Assembly (NCBI GenBank): GCA_020633235.1
Contig: JACKEA010000001.1
Location: 1,860,001-1,924,000 of the forward strand
DNA length: 64,000 bases
Reading direction: 5' to 3'
Source of the DNA: Polyangiaceae bacterium
GTDB taxonomy: Bacteria; Myxococcota_A; Polyangia; Polyangiales; Polyangiaceae
Shown here one piece after another: positions 8,843-17,717 of this stretch; positions within the stretch are counted from its first letter, which is position 1, and each line of letters begins with the position of its first letter. The position numbers and the translations under genes are program-made. The notes beneath the pieces were generated by a model, which saw only the letters and a list, made by a program, of their open reading frames with translations, made no database searches and was not told the origin of the DNA.

Positions 8843-9556
8843 ATGAGCGACGAAGAATGGAGCGAGGACGACTCTGAGACGTACCAGAGCCTCTCGCACT
8901 ATGCGGTTCCGGAGCGCGAACGGCAGATCGCCATTGCGGTGGCCCTGGTGCAATCGAGCGACGCGCCAGGGGGCATTCTCGACCTGTGCTCGGGGGAGGG
9001 GCTGATGACCCAGGCGCTGGGCGTCGCTTGCCCAGAGGCGGAGTTGTTTGCCTACGATGGCTCGGCTTCCATGCTGGCGACGGCGCGTCGTCGCGTGGGC
9101 GAGCGGCTCGTGACCCGGCAGATTGACATCGCGGCTCTGGATTGGCGCACCAACATGAAGCCTTTGCGCGCCGTCGTGTCCAGCCTCGCGGTGCATCACC
9201 TGGACGGTCCGGGCAAACGCCGACTGTTCTCGGATCTGTGGGAGATGTTGGCGCCCGGAGGCGTGTTCGTGCTTGCCGACCTGGTTCGACCCCAGACGGA
9301 GGCCGGGTGGAAGCTTGCCGCTGACATGTGGGACGAGGAGACCCGACGCCGGGCGCTCGGTGCCTCCGAAGCGTTCCGGCGCTTCGAGCGCGAGGAATGG
9401 AACTTGTTTCGCCATGGCATTGCGCCCGGATCCATCGACCACCCCTCCACTCTCGTCGAGCAGCTGCAGTGGCTGGAACAGGCCGGATTCCGGCGGCTGG
9501 ACATGCACTGGATGCTCGCCGGACAGGTGCTGCTGAGCGCATGGCGTGAACGCTGA
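8843..9556 (+). CDS. SAM-dependent methyltransferase (class I)
   Basis: A 237-residue class I methyltransferase. Motif I is LDLCSGEG, the acidic residue that binds the SAM ribose is in LFAYDGSASML, and motif post-I/II is near AVVSSLAVHHL. The substrate is unknown. The frame is open from a GTG at 8813 that overlaps the preceding gene, but the ATG at 8843 has a GGGAG ribosome site nine bases upstream and is preferred. Confidence 0.78.
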   Translation: MSDEEWSEDDSETYQSLSHYAVPERERQIAIAVALVQSSDAPGGILDLCSGEGLMTQALGVACPEAELFAYDGSASMLATARRRVGERLVTRQIDIAALDWRTNMKPLRAVVSSLAVHHLDGPGKRRLFSDLWEMLAPGGVFVLADLVRPQTEAGWKLAADMWDEETRRRALGASEAFRRFEREEWNLFRHGIAPGSIDHPSTLVEQLQWLEQAGFRRLDMHWMLAGQVLLSAWRER

Positions 9557-9668
9557 ACCGTTCAGTGAACGGTTGAGACCATCGTGCTGCGCTCGGCTCA
9601 CCTGGCTTTTGTCGCTCGCCCGGGCGGCATGGGCGTTGCAACCGTCCTCCGCCAACGGAGGAGCGAGA

Positions 9669-10412
9669 ATGAGGCAGAACGGTTGGGTGTGGAGTGCTGG
9701 AGCGGTGGTGTTGTTCTTGTCGGGTTGCAGCAGCGGCGCCGGAGGAGGCAGCGGCAACGGCAGCTGCGCGAACTTCGCGGGAACGCACAAGGGCTCACTG
9801 ACTTGCTCGGACGGCTCGACGATTCCGATCGATAGCGTGTACACCCAGTCGGGCTGCACGGTCACATCGACGAGCAACCTCGACAACTCCGTCAAGACGT
9901 ACACCGCGGACGGCAGCACCATGACGCGGCAGGTGAACGAGGGCGGCGTGACGGGTACGTGCTCGGAGACCGTCAGCAACGGTGTGCCGTCGTTCTCGTG
10001 CGACTTGAGCCATCAAGGACAAGCGGTGACCTGCAACGGCACGGGCACCTTCACACCGGCCGCTCCCGGCAGCGGTGGAAGCCCCGGGTTCGGTGGCAGC
10101 TCTGGCAGCGGCGGAACGCCCGGCGGCGGCGGGGACGGCAGCTGCGGCTACAGCTGGGGCTCCGGCGACGGCTCCTGTGACGCATGCATGGCCTCGACCT
10201 GCTGTGCTCAGATGTCGAGCTGCGGTCCGGGCTCCGCGTGCGCGAGCCTGATCGAATGCTTCTCGAGCAAGTGCCCGGGCGGCGATCAGAGCTGCGTGGA
10301 GACCCAATGCGGCGAGCAGCTCGCAGCCGGGGGGCAGGACCTTGCAAACCTGTTCGCGTGCAATCAGATGCTGTGCAACAGCTGCGGCACGTCGAGCGGC
10401 GGGGGCGCCTGA
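9669..10412 (+). CDS. Cys-rich secreted lipoprotein, function unknown
   Basis: The ATG has a strong GGAGGAG site five bases upstream. The 247-residue product has a lipoprotein signal ending LSGC, then a domain of repeated cysteines and Thr/Ser (about 30-135). A Gly/Ser/Pro linker (about 140-170) leads to a second compact Cys-rich domain with at least twelve cysteines. This layout is common in myxobacterial surface proteins. I recognise no enzymatic motif. Confidence 0.75.
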   Translation: MRQNGWVWSAGAVVLFLSGCSSGAGGGSGNGSCANFAGTHKGSLTCSDGSTIPIDSVYTQSGCTVTSTSNLDNSVKTYTADGSTMTRQVNEGGVTGTCSETVSNGVPSFSCDLSHQGQAVTCNGTGTFTPAAPGSGGSPGFGGSSGSGGTPGGGGDGSCGYSWGSGDGSCDACMASTCCAQMSSCGPGSACASLIECFSSKCPGGDQSCVETQCGEQLAAGGQDLANLFACNQMLCNSCGTSSGGGA

Positions 10413-10452
10413 GTCCGCTGGCCGCGCGCGGTCGCCCGGAGTACAAGCGGCC

Positions 10453-10824
10453 ATGGAGCGAGTCACGGGAATCGGCGGTTTCTTCTTTCGGTCACGCGAT
10501 CCGGAGGCGCTGACGGCGTGGTACGAACGTCACCTTGGTGTGCTGCCGGTGCCGGCGTCCTACGACGCGCAGCCCTGGACGCAGGCAGCAGGTCCCACGG
10601 CCTTCGCACCCTTCGCCCACGACACCACCTACTTCCCGGAGAAGCAGGGCTGGATGCTGAACTTCCGCGTGGCGAATCTCGACGCCATGGTGGAGCAGCT
10701 GAGCGCCGCCGGCATCGACGTGAAAGTGGATCCCGAGGCGTACCCCAACGGCCGCTTCGCGCGCCTGTACGATCCGGAAGGCAATCCCATCGAGCTGTGG
10801 GAGCCGAGCGGCGACGAGGCGTGA
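10453..10824 (+). CDS. VOC-family (glyoxalase/bleomycin-resistance fold) protein
   Basis: A 123-residue single VOC domain. It starts TGIGGFFFRSRDPEALTAWY, the usual first strand and helix, and ends YDPEGNPIELWEP, where the last glutamate is a typical metal ligand. Substrate is unknown. The gene converges on another VOC gene, with a complete dispersed palindrome between the two stop codons that could terminate both transcripts. Confidence 0.82.
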   Translation: MERVTGIGGFFFRSRDPEALTAWYERHLGVLPVPASYDAQPWTQAAGPTAFAPFAHDTTYFPEKQGWMLNFRVANLDAMVEQLSAAGIDVKVDPEAYPNGRFARLYDPEGNPIELWEPSGDEA

Positions 10825-10880
10825 CGGGTATCGCGCCGAACCAACAAAATCTGCAGCTGGATGTTGGTTCGCCGCGGAAA
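10825..10880. repeat. Dispersed palindrome, complete copy 2 (B-A arms)
   Basis: Arms TCGCGCCGAACCAACA (10831-10846) and TGTTGGTTCGCCGCGG (10862-10877) pair with few mismatches across a 15-base loop. The left side carries the CGGGTATCGCG remnant of the B-type tail. It fills the gap between two convergent VOC genes, starting at the base after one stop codon. Confidence 0.8.
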
Positions 10881-10884
10881 CTAC

Positions 10885-11241
10885 TCAACGCGGGCGGTGC
10901 CAGCTCACTTCGATCATGATGCCATCCCAGGTGCGGCAGTAGACGAGGACGCCGCGACCGCTTTCGATCACGTCGGAAACGTCGAGACCACGCGCCTTCA
11001 GCTCGGTCTGCTTCTTCTTCACTGTTTCGGGATCCGGTACCAGGAAACCGAAGTGAAAGTCCTTCGGGTAGGCGGGCCGGGGCTTCTTCTGCAGCACCAG
11101 TGTGAAGCCCTCGCCATCATCCAGGATTGCGATGGCCGGCGAGGCGTGGCTGGTCAGCTGTCGAAACCCGAACACGTCTTCGAGCAATCCAGTGAACCGC
11201 TGAACGTCGGAGACCTGCAGGTCCAGGTGGTTGAGTCGCAT
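10885..11241 (-). CDS. VOC-family protein (dioxygenase-like fold)
   Basis: A 118-residue VOC protein that starts MRLNHLDLQVSDVQRF and ends with the metal-ligand strand DGIMIEVSW. The ATG at 11241 is preferred, with a GGAAGGG site 11 bases upstream. The in-frame extension upstream does not resemble the family. Function is unknown. Confidence 0.8.
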   Translation of the reverse strand: MRLNHLDLQVSDVQRFTGLLEDVFGFRQLTSHASPAIAILDDGEGFTLVLQKKPRPAYPKDFHFGFLVPDPETVKKKQTELKARGLDVSDVIESGRGVLVYCRTWDGIMIEVSWHRPR

Positions 11242-11356
11242 GGCGTGGGTATCCCTTCCGTCGAGGGACCTCACCGCACCGTGCGGGGATCAAGGACTCC
11301 TGAAGGGGAGTGGCCGGGGCTCACCGGACCGGCCTGCCGTTTTCCGACGGGTAATT

Positions 11357-12898
11357 CTACTTCAAGCCGAGACGCACTGCGAGGTGGTGAAAGTTGCTGC
11401 GGTGCATGCCGAGGGAGCGCGCCGCTGCGGACCAGTTTCCGCCCTGTTCGCTGAGGGCGCGCTCCACCAGGGCGCGCTGGAACGCGCGGGTGGCGTCCTT
11501 GAAATCGACATTGGTCGGCACCGCGGCGGGCTCGATGGCGGCAGGGGCGGGGGAGGTTGCAGAGAAGTCTGAGCCCAGATGCGCGCTGCCGATCACGACG
11601 GGATCTCCGCGCTTGGCGTGGGCAGCGGCCTTGAGCGTGAGGCGGGACAGCACGTTTTCGAGCTCGCGCACGTTGCCCGGCCAGTGATAGCGCTTCAGGG
11701 CGGCCATGGCGCGCGCGTCGATGCGCACCGGACCCAGGCCCAAGCGCCGGCGCATGACGTCGCAGAAGTAGCCCGCCAAGAGCGGGATGTCTTCCGCGCG
11801 CTCCCGAAGCGCCGGGACGCGGAGCGGATACACGTTCAAGCGATGGTACAGGTCCGCGCGGAACCTGCCGGTGCTCACCTCGCGCTCGAGGTCACGGTTC
11901 GTGGCGACGATCAAACGCACGTCGGCCTTCACGAGCTTGTCCGATCCGACGCGCTGGATTTCCCCTTGTTGAATCGCGCGCAGCAGCTTGGGCTGGACAG
12001 AGAGGGGGAGCTCTCCAACCTCGTCGAGGAACAGGGTGCCGCCCCGAGCCACCTCGAACTTGCCGGCCCGGTCCTGCGTCGCACCCGTGAAAGCGCCGCG
12101 GACGTGACCGAACAGCTCGCTGTCCGCCAGTGTCTCCGGTAACGCCGCGCAGTTGACGTACAACATGGGCTCGGCGCGCCGCTCGGAGGCAGCGTGAACG
12201 GCACGCGCGACGAGCTCCTTGCCCACGCCGGTTTCCCCGGTGATCAGCACCGTGAAGTCCGAGCGAGCGACGAGCTCCACGTCCTGCCGCAGGCGTTGGA
12301 TGACGCGTGTGGTTCCTATCATGTCGCTGCCCTGGCGCAGCTGAGTGTCGCGCATCAGATCCCGTGCGATCAGCCCCTGGCGCTCTGCGCTCTGCTCCAG
12401 CGCCTCGATCATGTGGGTAGTGCGGATCTCGGCGGCGGCGAGGGCGCCGACAGCCGCAAGGAACTCGGTGTCGATCGCTTCGAACGCGTTGGGTCGCGCA
12501 GCGTCCGCGGTCAACGCACCAATCAGCTCGTCTCCCACGCGCAGCGGGCAGCCGAGACACGCGTGAATGCGCGTGAACTCCCCGTGGTCGTGGGCCAAGA
12601 GGCCGTCGTAGGGGTCGGGCAGCTCAGTGTCACTCGGAAACGTGACCGGGCCGTCGGAGCGACAGATGATCTCGAGCCGCGGTTGCTCGCGCAGCGCGAA
12701 GCTTCGACCCATGGCATCGGGCGTGAGCCCCTCCGCGACGATGGGCACCAGATGATCCCCTTCGAGTCGAAGCAGCACGGCGGCGTCGTACGGGATGACT
12801 CGGCGAAGCGCTTCGAGCAGGCGGTGGTAGCGCTCTTCGGAGGAGAGCGCTGCCGTCAGATCCGACGCGATGGAGAGCAGGGCTTGGAGGTGATTCAA
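11357..12898 (-). CDS. norR: NorR, NO-responsive sigma-54 activator
   Basis: A 513-residue enhancer-binding protein with an N-terminal GAF domain (about 15-165), an AAA+ domain (about 190-430) and a C-terminal Fis-type helix-turn-helix. The GAF domain keeps the residues reported as the non-haem iron NO sensor of E. coli NorR: Arg74, Asp95, Asp98, His112 and Cys114, each shifted by one. Walker A is GETGVGKE (221-228) and the sigma-54 contact loop is GAFTGA (268-273). The start appears to be a TTG, since no in-frame ATG or GTG occurs nearby upstream. It is divergent from the YtfE-like and norB genes. One of its probable binding sites begins two bases from its start codon, suggesting autoregulation. 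Confidence 0.95.
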   Translation of the reverse strand: MNHLQALLSIASDLTAALSSEERYHRLLEALRRVIPYDAAVLLRLEGDHLVPIVAEGLTPDAMGRSFALREQPRLEIICRSDGPVTFPSDTELPDPYDGLLAHDHGEFTRIHACLGCPLRVGDELIGALTADAARPNAFEAIDTEFLAAVGALAAAEIRTTHMIEALEQSAERQGLIARDLMRDTQLRQGSDMIGTTRVIQRLRQDVELVARSDFTVLITGETGVGKELVARAVHAASERRAEPMLYVNCAALPETLADSELFGHVRGAFTGATQDRAGKFEVARGGTLFLDEVGELPLSVQPKLLRAIQQGEIQRVGSDKLVKADVRLIVATNRDLEREVSTGRFRADLYHRLNVYPLRVPALRERAEDIPLLAGYFCDVMRRRLGLGPVRIDARAMAALKRYHWPGNVRELENVLSRLTLKAAAHAKRGDPVVIGSAHLGSDFSATSPAPAAIEPAAVPTNVDFKDATRAFQRALVERALSEQGGNWSAAARSLGMHRSNFHHLAVRLGLK

Positions 12899-12899
12899 C

Positions 12900-12916
12900 G
12901 TTGCAAATAGTACAAC
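12900..12916. promoter_or_regulatory. Probable NorR site 1 (GTT-N11-AAC)
   Basis: Read on the minus strand this is GTTGTA-N5-TGCAAC, matching the shared pattern GTTRTR-N5-YGCAAC. It almost touches the norR start codon. Confidence 0.6.
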
Positions 12917-12918
12917 AC

Positions 12919-12935
12919 GTTATGACTAGCGCAAC
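12919..12935. promoter_or_regulatory. Probable NorR site 2 (GTT-N11-AAC)
   Basis: Plus strand GTTATG-N5-CGCAAC, the same 17-base pattern as the neighbouring sites, with its centre 19 bases from site 1. Confidence 0.6.
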
Positions 12936-12945
12936 GCTTGATGGT

Positions 12946-12962
12946 GTTGCGAAAAGCATAAC
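12946..12962. promoter_or_regulatory. Probable NorR site 3 (GTT-N11-AAC)
   Basis: On the minus strand GTTATG-N5-CGCAAC, identical to site 2 in both half-sites. Its centre is 27 bases from site 2. Three enhancer sites upstream of the target promoter is the arrangement known for NorR in E. coli. Confidence 0.6.
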
Positions 12963-13000
12963 TTGCCTCTCGATGCGCGCGAATTCCAGCGATTAGCGAG

Positions 13001-13016
13001 CGGCACGCTGGTTGCT
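13001..13016 (+). promoter_or_regulatory. Sigma-54 promoter of the ytfE-like/norB genes
   Basis: CGGCACGCTGGTTGCT has the -24 GG and -12 GC separated by exactly ten bases and fits TGGCAC-N5-TTGC in all but the first base. It lies 40 bases downstream of the last NorR-type dyad and about 38 bases before the GTG of the first gene. Confidence 0.75.
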
Positions 13017-13053
13017 CCAGGGGCGTCGAACTCATGGATTTCGGAGGCTACCC

Positions 13054-13542
13054 GTGACCATCGCCGCTCAACCCCTGGGCTGGGACCAGCGCCCGCTGTC
13101 GGAGCTCATCGAGCACATCCTCGAGCGCTACCACGCCCCGCTCCGCAGCGAGCTACCGCGCCTGATCGAGCTCGCCTACAAAGTCGAAGACGCGCACGCC
13201 GACAGCGAGCGCTGCCCGCACGGCCTCGCACAGTTGCTCACGGAGGTGCTCGACTCCGTGGAAGGGCATCTGCAGAAAGAGGAACAGATCCTGTTCCCGA
13301 TGTTCCTCTCCGGTCGTGGCGCCATGGCCCACATGCCGGTGCAGGTGATGTTGCAGGAGCACGAGGACCACGAAGACAACTTGGTCCGCATCCACCAGCT
13401 CACGTCCGGACTGACGCCGCCGGACGAGGCGTGTGAGAGCTGGCGCGAGTTGTACCGCGGTCTCCACGAGCTGGAGGTCGACCTCATGGACCACATCCAC
13501 TTGGAAAATGACGTTCTCTTCCCGCGGGCGCTCGCGGGCTGA
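13054..13542 (+). CDS. Hemerythrin-domain protein, YtfE/RIC-like (iron-centre repair or NO tolerance)
   Basis: A 162-residue four-helix hemerythrin protein. Histidines and acids expected for a di-iron centre occur in IEHILERYHAP, EGHLQKEEQILFP, LQEHEDHEDN and MDHIHLENDVLFP. It resembles the C-terminal domain of YtfE/ScdA, which restores Fe-S or iron centres damaged by NO, but lacks their short N-terminal Cys domain. The GTG has a perfect GGAGG six bases upstream. It is the first gene after the sigma-54 promoter and is 16 bases from norB, so it should be NO-induced through NorR. Confidence 0.85.
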   Translation: MTIAAQPLGWDQRPLSELIEHILERYHAPLRSELPRLIELAYKVEDAHADSERCPHGLAQLLTEVLDSVEGHLQKEEQILFPMFLSGRGAMAHMPVQVMLQEHEDHEDNLVRIHQLTSGLTPPDEACESWRELYRGLHELEVDLMDHIHLENDVLFPRALAG

Positions 13543-13558
13543 AGCAAGGAGCTTCGCA

Positions 13559-15841
13559 ATGGATCGCACGAAGAAACTCTGGATCGCCCTTGCGGCGGTG
13601 CTCATTGGCACGTTCACCGTGCTTGGCGTGTTCGGGCGAGAGGTTTATCGGCAAGCGCCGCCCATCCCCGACCGCGTCGTCACCGCGTCCGGTCAGGAGC
13701 TGATGACGAAGGATCAGATCCTGCGGGGACAGCGCGTGTGGCAGAGCATTGGAGGCCAGCAAATCGGCTCGATCTGGGGCCACGGCGCCTATCAAGCGCC
13801 GGATTGGTCCGCGGACTGGCTGCATCGCGAGGCAATCACGTTGCTCGACCAGTACGCCGCCCCCGCGAGCTATGCCTCGCTCCCGGCGGAGCGGCAGGCG
13901 GCGCTCAGGGAGCGGCTCCGGCGAGAGCTTCGGACCAACCGCTACGACGCGACGACCGGGACGCTCACGGTGTCCGACGCCCGCGCCCAAGCGATGAAAG
14001 CCACAGCGGATCACTACGATGCGCTGTTCGGGGACGATGCGTCCCTGACGCAGCTCCGCAAGTCCTACGCGCTTCACGAGCACGCGGTGCCGGACGCTTC
14101 CGAGCGCCACGACATGACGTCGTTCTTCTTTTGGACCGCGTGGTCTTGCACCACGGACCGGCCGGGAACCGACGTGACGTACACCAACAACTGGCCGCAC
14201 GAAGCGCTGGTGGGCAACGTGCCGACGTCTGCCAACCTGATCTGGTCGTTCATCAGCATCGTTCTGCTGATTGCCGGGATTGGTGCTCTGGTCTGGTACA
14301 AGGTGTTTCGCGATCGCGACGAAGACCTTCCGGATCCGGCTAAGCAGGACCCGTTCAGCAAGCTCACGCTCACTCCCAGCATGAAGGCGGTGGCGAAGTA
14401 CGCCGTGGTCGTCATCGCGTTGTTCGTGCTGCAGGTCGCTACCGGCGCTCTGACGGCGCACTACACGGTGGAAGGCCAGGGCTTCTTCGGCCTGCCCATG
14501 TCCAGCTGGATCCCTTACGTGGTGAGCCGCACCTGGCACGTCCAGCTGGCAGTGTTCTGGATCGCGACTGCCTTCTTGGCCGCGGGATTGTTCCTGGCCC
14601 CCGCCGTGGGCGGCAAGGAGCCGAAGTATCAGCGCTTGGGCGTGAACGTCCTGTTCGGCGCGCTCTTGGTGGTGGTGCTGGGGTCGCTGGCCGGCGAGTG
14701 GATGTCGGTCAAGCGCCACCTCGGGCTCGATCTGGGCTTCTGGTTCGGTCAGCAGGGCTACGAGTACGTCGACCTCGGCCGCGCCTGGCAGATCGCGCTG
14801 TTCGTCGGTCTCATCTTGTGGCTCGTGCTCATGCTCCGTGGCCTATGGCCGGCACTGCAGCGCCGTGACGACACGCGCCAGCTCGTGATGCTGTTCGCGG
14901 GCTCTGCCGCGGCCATCGGCTTGTTCTACGGCGCGGGCTTTTTCTACGGCGCCAAGACGCACCTGTCCGTGATGGAGTACTGGCGTTGGTGGGTCGTGCA
15001 CCTCTGGGTCGAGGGCTTCATGGAGGTCTTCGCCACGGCGGCCATGGCCTTCATCTTCTCGCGTCTCGGCTTGATTCGTCCGAAGAGCGCCACGCGGGCG
15101 GTGCTGTTCTCCACCGCCATCTTCCTGGTGGGTGGCATCCCCGGTACCTTCCACCACCTCTACTTCAGTGGCACGCCGGTCTCCATCATGGCCGTCGGCG
15201 CGAGCTTCAGCGCACTCGAGGTCGTGCCCCTCGCGCTCATCGGCTTCGAGGCTTGGGAAACCTACAAGGTGTCTCGCGGTGCGCCCTGGATGGCGACCTA
15301 TCGCTGGCCGCTCCGCTTCTTCTTGGGCGTGGCGTTCTGGAACTTGGTGGGCGCCGGCGTGTTCGGCTTCCTGATCAACCCGCCGGCGGCGCTCTATTAC
15401 ATGCAGGGCCTCAACACCACGCCGGTGCACGCTCACACTGCGCTCTTCGGTGTGTACGGCCTGCTCGCCCTCGGTCTCACGCTGCTCGTGCTCCGACGTT
15501 TGGCGCCGGCGGGAGAGTGGAACGAGCGTCCGATCCAGTTGGCCTTCTGGGCCATGAACGGCGGTCTCAGCTTGATGGTCGTGCTGAGCCTGTTGCCCAT
15601 CGGTCTGGCTCAAGCGGTGGCCAGCATCGACCATGGTCTGTGGTTCGCCCGCAGCGCGGAGTTCCTGCAGCAGCCGTGGATTCAGACACTACGCTGGCTG
15701 CGCCTCGTCGGTGATTCCGTGTTCATCATTGGCGTCGCCGCCCTGGTGTACTTCGTGGTCGGGCTGAAGACGGGTTGGTCCTACAAGAAGAAGGAGGAGA
15801 GCGAAGCGTTGCCCACGGGCCAGCGAGCCCACGCTCATTGA
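13559..15841 (+). CDS. norB: Quinol-dependent nitric oxide reductase (qNor)
   Basis: A 760-residue membrane enzyme that reduces two NO to N2O with quinol electrons. The length and N-terminal extension (a periplasmic domain of about 200 residues after the first membrane helix) mark it as the single-subunit quinol type rather than the cytochrome-fed NorBC type. About 13 further membrane helices follow. Haem and FeB ligands are in the expected places, including RTWHVQLAVFW, HLWVEGFMEVFATAA and GTFHHLYFSG. The ATG has AAGGAG seven bases upstream. It follows the YtfE-like gene and shares its NorR-controlled promoter. The product N2O is the substrate of the nosZ encoded about 10 kb away. Confidence 0.96.
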   Translation: MDRTKKLWIALAAVLIGTFTVLGVFGREVYRQAPPIPDRVVTASGQELMTKDQILRGQRVWQSIGGQQIGSIWGHGAYQAPDWSADWLHREAITLLDQYAAPASYASLPAERQAALRERLRRELRTNRYDATTGTLTVSDARAQAMKATADHYDALFGDDASLTQLRKSYALHEHAVPDASERHDMTSFFFWTAWSCTTDRPGTDVTYTNNWPHEALVGNVPTSANLIWSFISIVLLIAGIGALVWYKVFRDRDEDLPDPAKQDPFSKLTLTPSMKAVAKYAVVVIALFVLQVATGALTAHYTVEGQGFFGLPMSSWIPYVVSRTWHVQLAVFWIATAFLAAGLFLAPAVGGKEPKYQRLGVNVLFGALLVVVLGSLAGEWMSVKRHLGLDLGFWFGQQGYEYVDLGRAWQIALFVGLILWLVLMLRGLWPALQRRDDTRQLVMLFAGSAAAIGLFYGAGFFYGAKTHLSVMEYWRWWVVHLWVEGFMEVFATAAMAFIFSRLGLIRPKSATRAVLFSTAIFLVGGIPGTFHHLYFSGTPVSIMAVGASFSALEVVPLALIGFEAWETYKVSRGAPWMATYRWPLRFFLGVAFWNLVGAGVFGFLINPPAALYYMQGLNTTPVHAHTALFGVYGLLALGLTLLVLRRLAPAGEWNERPIQLAFWAMNGGLSLMVVLSLLPIGLAQAVASIDHGLWFARSAEFLQQPWIQTLRWLRLVGDSVFIIGVAALVYFVVGLKTGWSYKKKEESEALPTGQRAHAH

Positions 15842-15846
15842 AGATT

Positions 15847-15881
15847 GGATGTTGGTTCGGCGCGATCCCCGTCGCGCCGCG
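15847..15881. repeat. Dispersed palindrome, single B arm (copy 3)
   Basis: ATGTTGGTTCGG followed by the B-type tail. The tail forms its own stem CGGCGCGA / TCGCGCCG (15858-15879) with loop TCCCCG. It begins five bases after the norB stop and could act as its terminator, although no T-run follows. Confidence 0.75.
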
Positions 15882-15937
15882 CCGCACGGTCGAAGCGGGT
15901 GCGCATCGCGTGCCCGCTTCGTCGTGCGAGGCGGACG

Positions 15938-17149
15938 TCAGGGGTGGGCCCGCGCCGCGGCAACCAACCTGCGGCTCAGGAGCTTGTGGATGGCGGGGGT
16001 GGGCGCAGCGGCCAGGGCCGCTTCGCGGTGGCGCTGGGCGAGTGCGTCGTTGCCGGCGCGGCGATGGAGATCCGCGAGCACGGCCTCCCATTGGTACGAG
16101 TGGGCAAGCGCTTGGGGCGGCTCGACGCCCTGCAGTAGCTCGAGGCCGGCCTGCGGGCCCTGCCCCTCCGCCACGGCCACGGCACGGTTCAGTCGGTGAA
16201 TGGCGGACGGCGCGAAACGTTCGAGCAGGGCGTAGCTTTCCGCGATGCGATCCCAACGTGTCTCGTGAAAAGACGGCGCCAAGCAGTGCTCCGCCGCAAT
16301 GGCCGCTTCGGCGTGGTAGCGCGAGAAGTCGTCGCCTCGGGCAGAGCGCGCGAGCCATTCGAGGCCGAGAGCGATTTGCGTCTGGTCCCAGAGGTCGCGA
16401 TCCTGTTCCTCGAGCAGCAAGAGCCCGCCGTCCTCGTCGTGGCGGGCAGCCATCCGCGAGGTGAGCAGATGCATCAAGGCCACCAGCGCATCGCTCTCCG
16501 GGGAGCAGCCCCAGGCGTGCTCCGCGAGCAGCGTTGTGAGGCGAATGGCCTCCGCACCGAGCTCACGCCGAAGCGCTGACTCGGTGTGGAGCGATAGATG
16601 GGCCTCGGTGAACAGCAGGTACAAGATCTTGCGCACCGCAGGCAGCCGCTCCGGATTCGGTTCCATCGTGTCCGCACCGAGCTCCCGCAGGCGAGCGCGC
16701 GCTCTCCCGAGACGCTTGTACACGTTGGCTTCCGAGGTGAAGAGCCGTTGTGAGATCTCTCGGATGTCGAAGCCACACAGCGTCTTCAGCGCGAAAGCGA
16801 CGCACGATTCCTCGGGGATTGCCGGATCACAGCAAGTGAAGAGCAGGCGCAGCAGGTCGTCGGGCTCGGGGACCTCTGCCTCCGGCGGGGCGTGCTCCAA
16901 GATGCGACGCCGTCGCGAATGCGCCCTGAGCTCGTCCGTGAGATTGTTCTGCGCTACTCGAAAGAGCCAGGCGGAGGGAGAGTCCGGCAGGCCGCCGCGG
17001 GGCCACGTTTCGAGGGCCGCCATCAACGCGGACTGCGCTGCATCCTCCACGGCCTCGATGTGCCTGGCCCCGACACGTCGCGCGAGGGTGGCCACCAAGC
17101 GGCCGTACTCGTGGCGGAAGAAGTGTTCGACCCGCAGCGGAGCGGTCAA
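15938..17149 (-). CDS. ECF sigma factor of the ECF42 type with long C-terminal extension
   Basis: A 403-residue sigma factor. Region 2 (about 5-85) includes AVEDAAQSALMAALETW and region 4 (about 110-170) includes EANVYKRLGRARARL. A long C-terminal part of about 230 residues with TPR-like helices follows (GLELLQ, ALAQRHREAALAAAP). This size and the adjacent DGPF gene are the hallmarks of ECF42 sigma factors, which have no anti-sigma factor and depend on their C-terminal extension. The likely start is a TTG that overlaps the DGPF stop codon (TTGA), so the two are translationally coupled. Confidence 0.87.
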   Translation of the reverse strand: MTAPLRVEHFFRHEYGRLVATLARRVGARHIEAVEDAAQSALMAALETWPRGGLPDSPSAWLFRVAQNNLTDELRAHSRRRRILEHAPPEAEVPEPDDLLRLLFTCCDPAIPEESCVAFALKTLCGFDIREISQRLFTSEANVYKRLGRARARLRELGADTMEPNPERLPAVRKILYLLFTEAHLSLHTESALRRELGAEAIRLTTLLAEHAWGCSPESDALVALMHLLTSRMAARHDEDGGLLLLEEQDRDLWDQTQIALGLEWLARSARGDDFSRYHAEAAIAAEHCLAPSFHETRWDRIAESYALLERFAPSAIHRLNRAVAVAEGQGPQAGLELLQGVEPPQALAHSYQWEAVLADLHRRAGNDALAQRHREAALAAAPTPAIHKLLSRRLVAAARAHP

Positions 17150-17481
17150 GGAGTCTTGATCTCGCGAACCTCGACGCTGGAGCCGGGTCGAACCACGCCC
17201 GGGCACTCCCGCGCCACCTGAGTCGCTTCGTCCACGCTGTCTGCGGACACGATCATGTAGCCGCCAACCACTTCCTTGGATTCCACGAAGGGGCCATCGG
17301 ACGAGCCCTCGGAGGTCACGACGCGGCCGCCCCCGAGAGGGCCTCCCATGTCCACGATGTTCGCGCTGAACTTCTCTTTCCAGGCGTTGAAGACCGCGTA
17401 CATTTCTTCCATCTGAGCGGGGGACGGCTTGTCCCGGTTGCCGCCGGCCTGGCTCCGCTGAATGCACAGATACTTGGGCAT
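17146..17481 (-). CDS. DGPF (YCII-related) protein paired with ECF42 sigma factor
   Basis: A 111-residue YCII-like protein with the family signature DGPF (SSDGPFVESKEVVGGYM). These small proteins are consistently encoded next to ECF42 sigma factors and may be regulators or targets; their biochemical role is unsettled. The ATG at 17481 is chosen by alignment to the family (MPKYLCIQ). The final TGA overlaps the start of the sigma-factor gene by four bases. Confidence 0.87.
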   Translation of the reverse strand: MPKYLCIQRSQAGGNRDKPSPAQMEEMYAVFNAWKEKFSANIVDMGGPLGGGRVVTSEGSSDGPFVESKEVVGGYMIVSADSVDEATQVARECPGVVRPGSSVEVREIKTP

Positions 17482-17717
17482 GGCTTTTCTCCTGTCGGCT
17501 TGCTCTGCCGACGAGCTACGACGTGCGGCCCCACGGGTTTTGGACACCCGAACGCATTTTCCTTCGCTCGTTGCATTTTTTCATCGTTTTTCGGCCAAAA
17601 TCGCGCGGCAACTCAGCTACGACTGTTTTGATCCGTGGTGACGGCGGCGTCAGCTTCGTGACGACCCGGGGGAAATGAGCGGCGATTGGGCGGCACACAG
17701 CTTGCTTGAGCGCGCGC

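Noticed and set aside
7968..9788. 606-residue minus-strand open frame
   Set aside because: It runs opposite two clear genes (GH16 lipoprotein and methyltransferase). It is Arg/Pro/Ala-rich without motifs, as expected for a shadow frame in GC-rich DNA.
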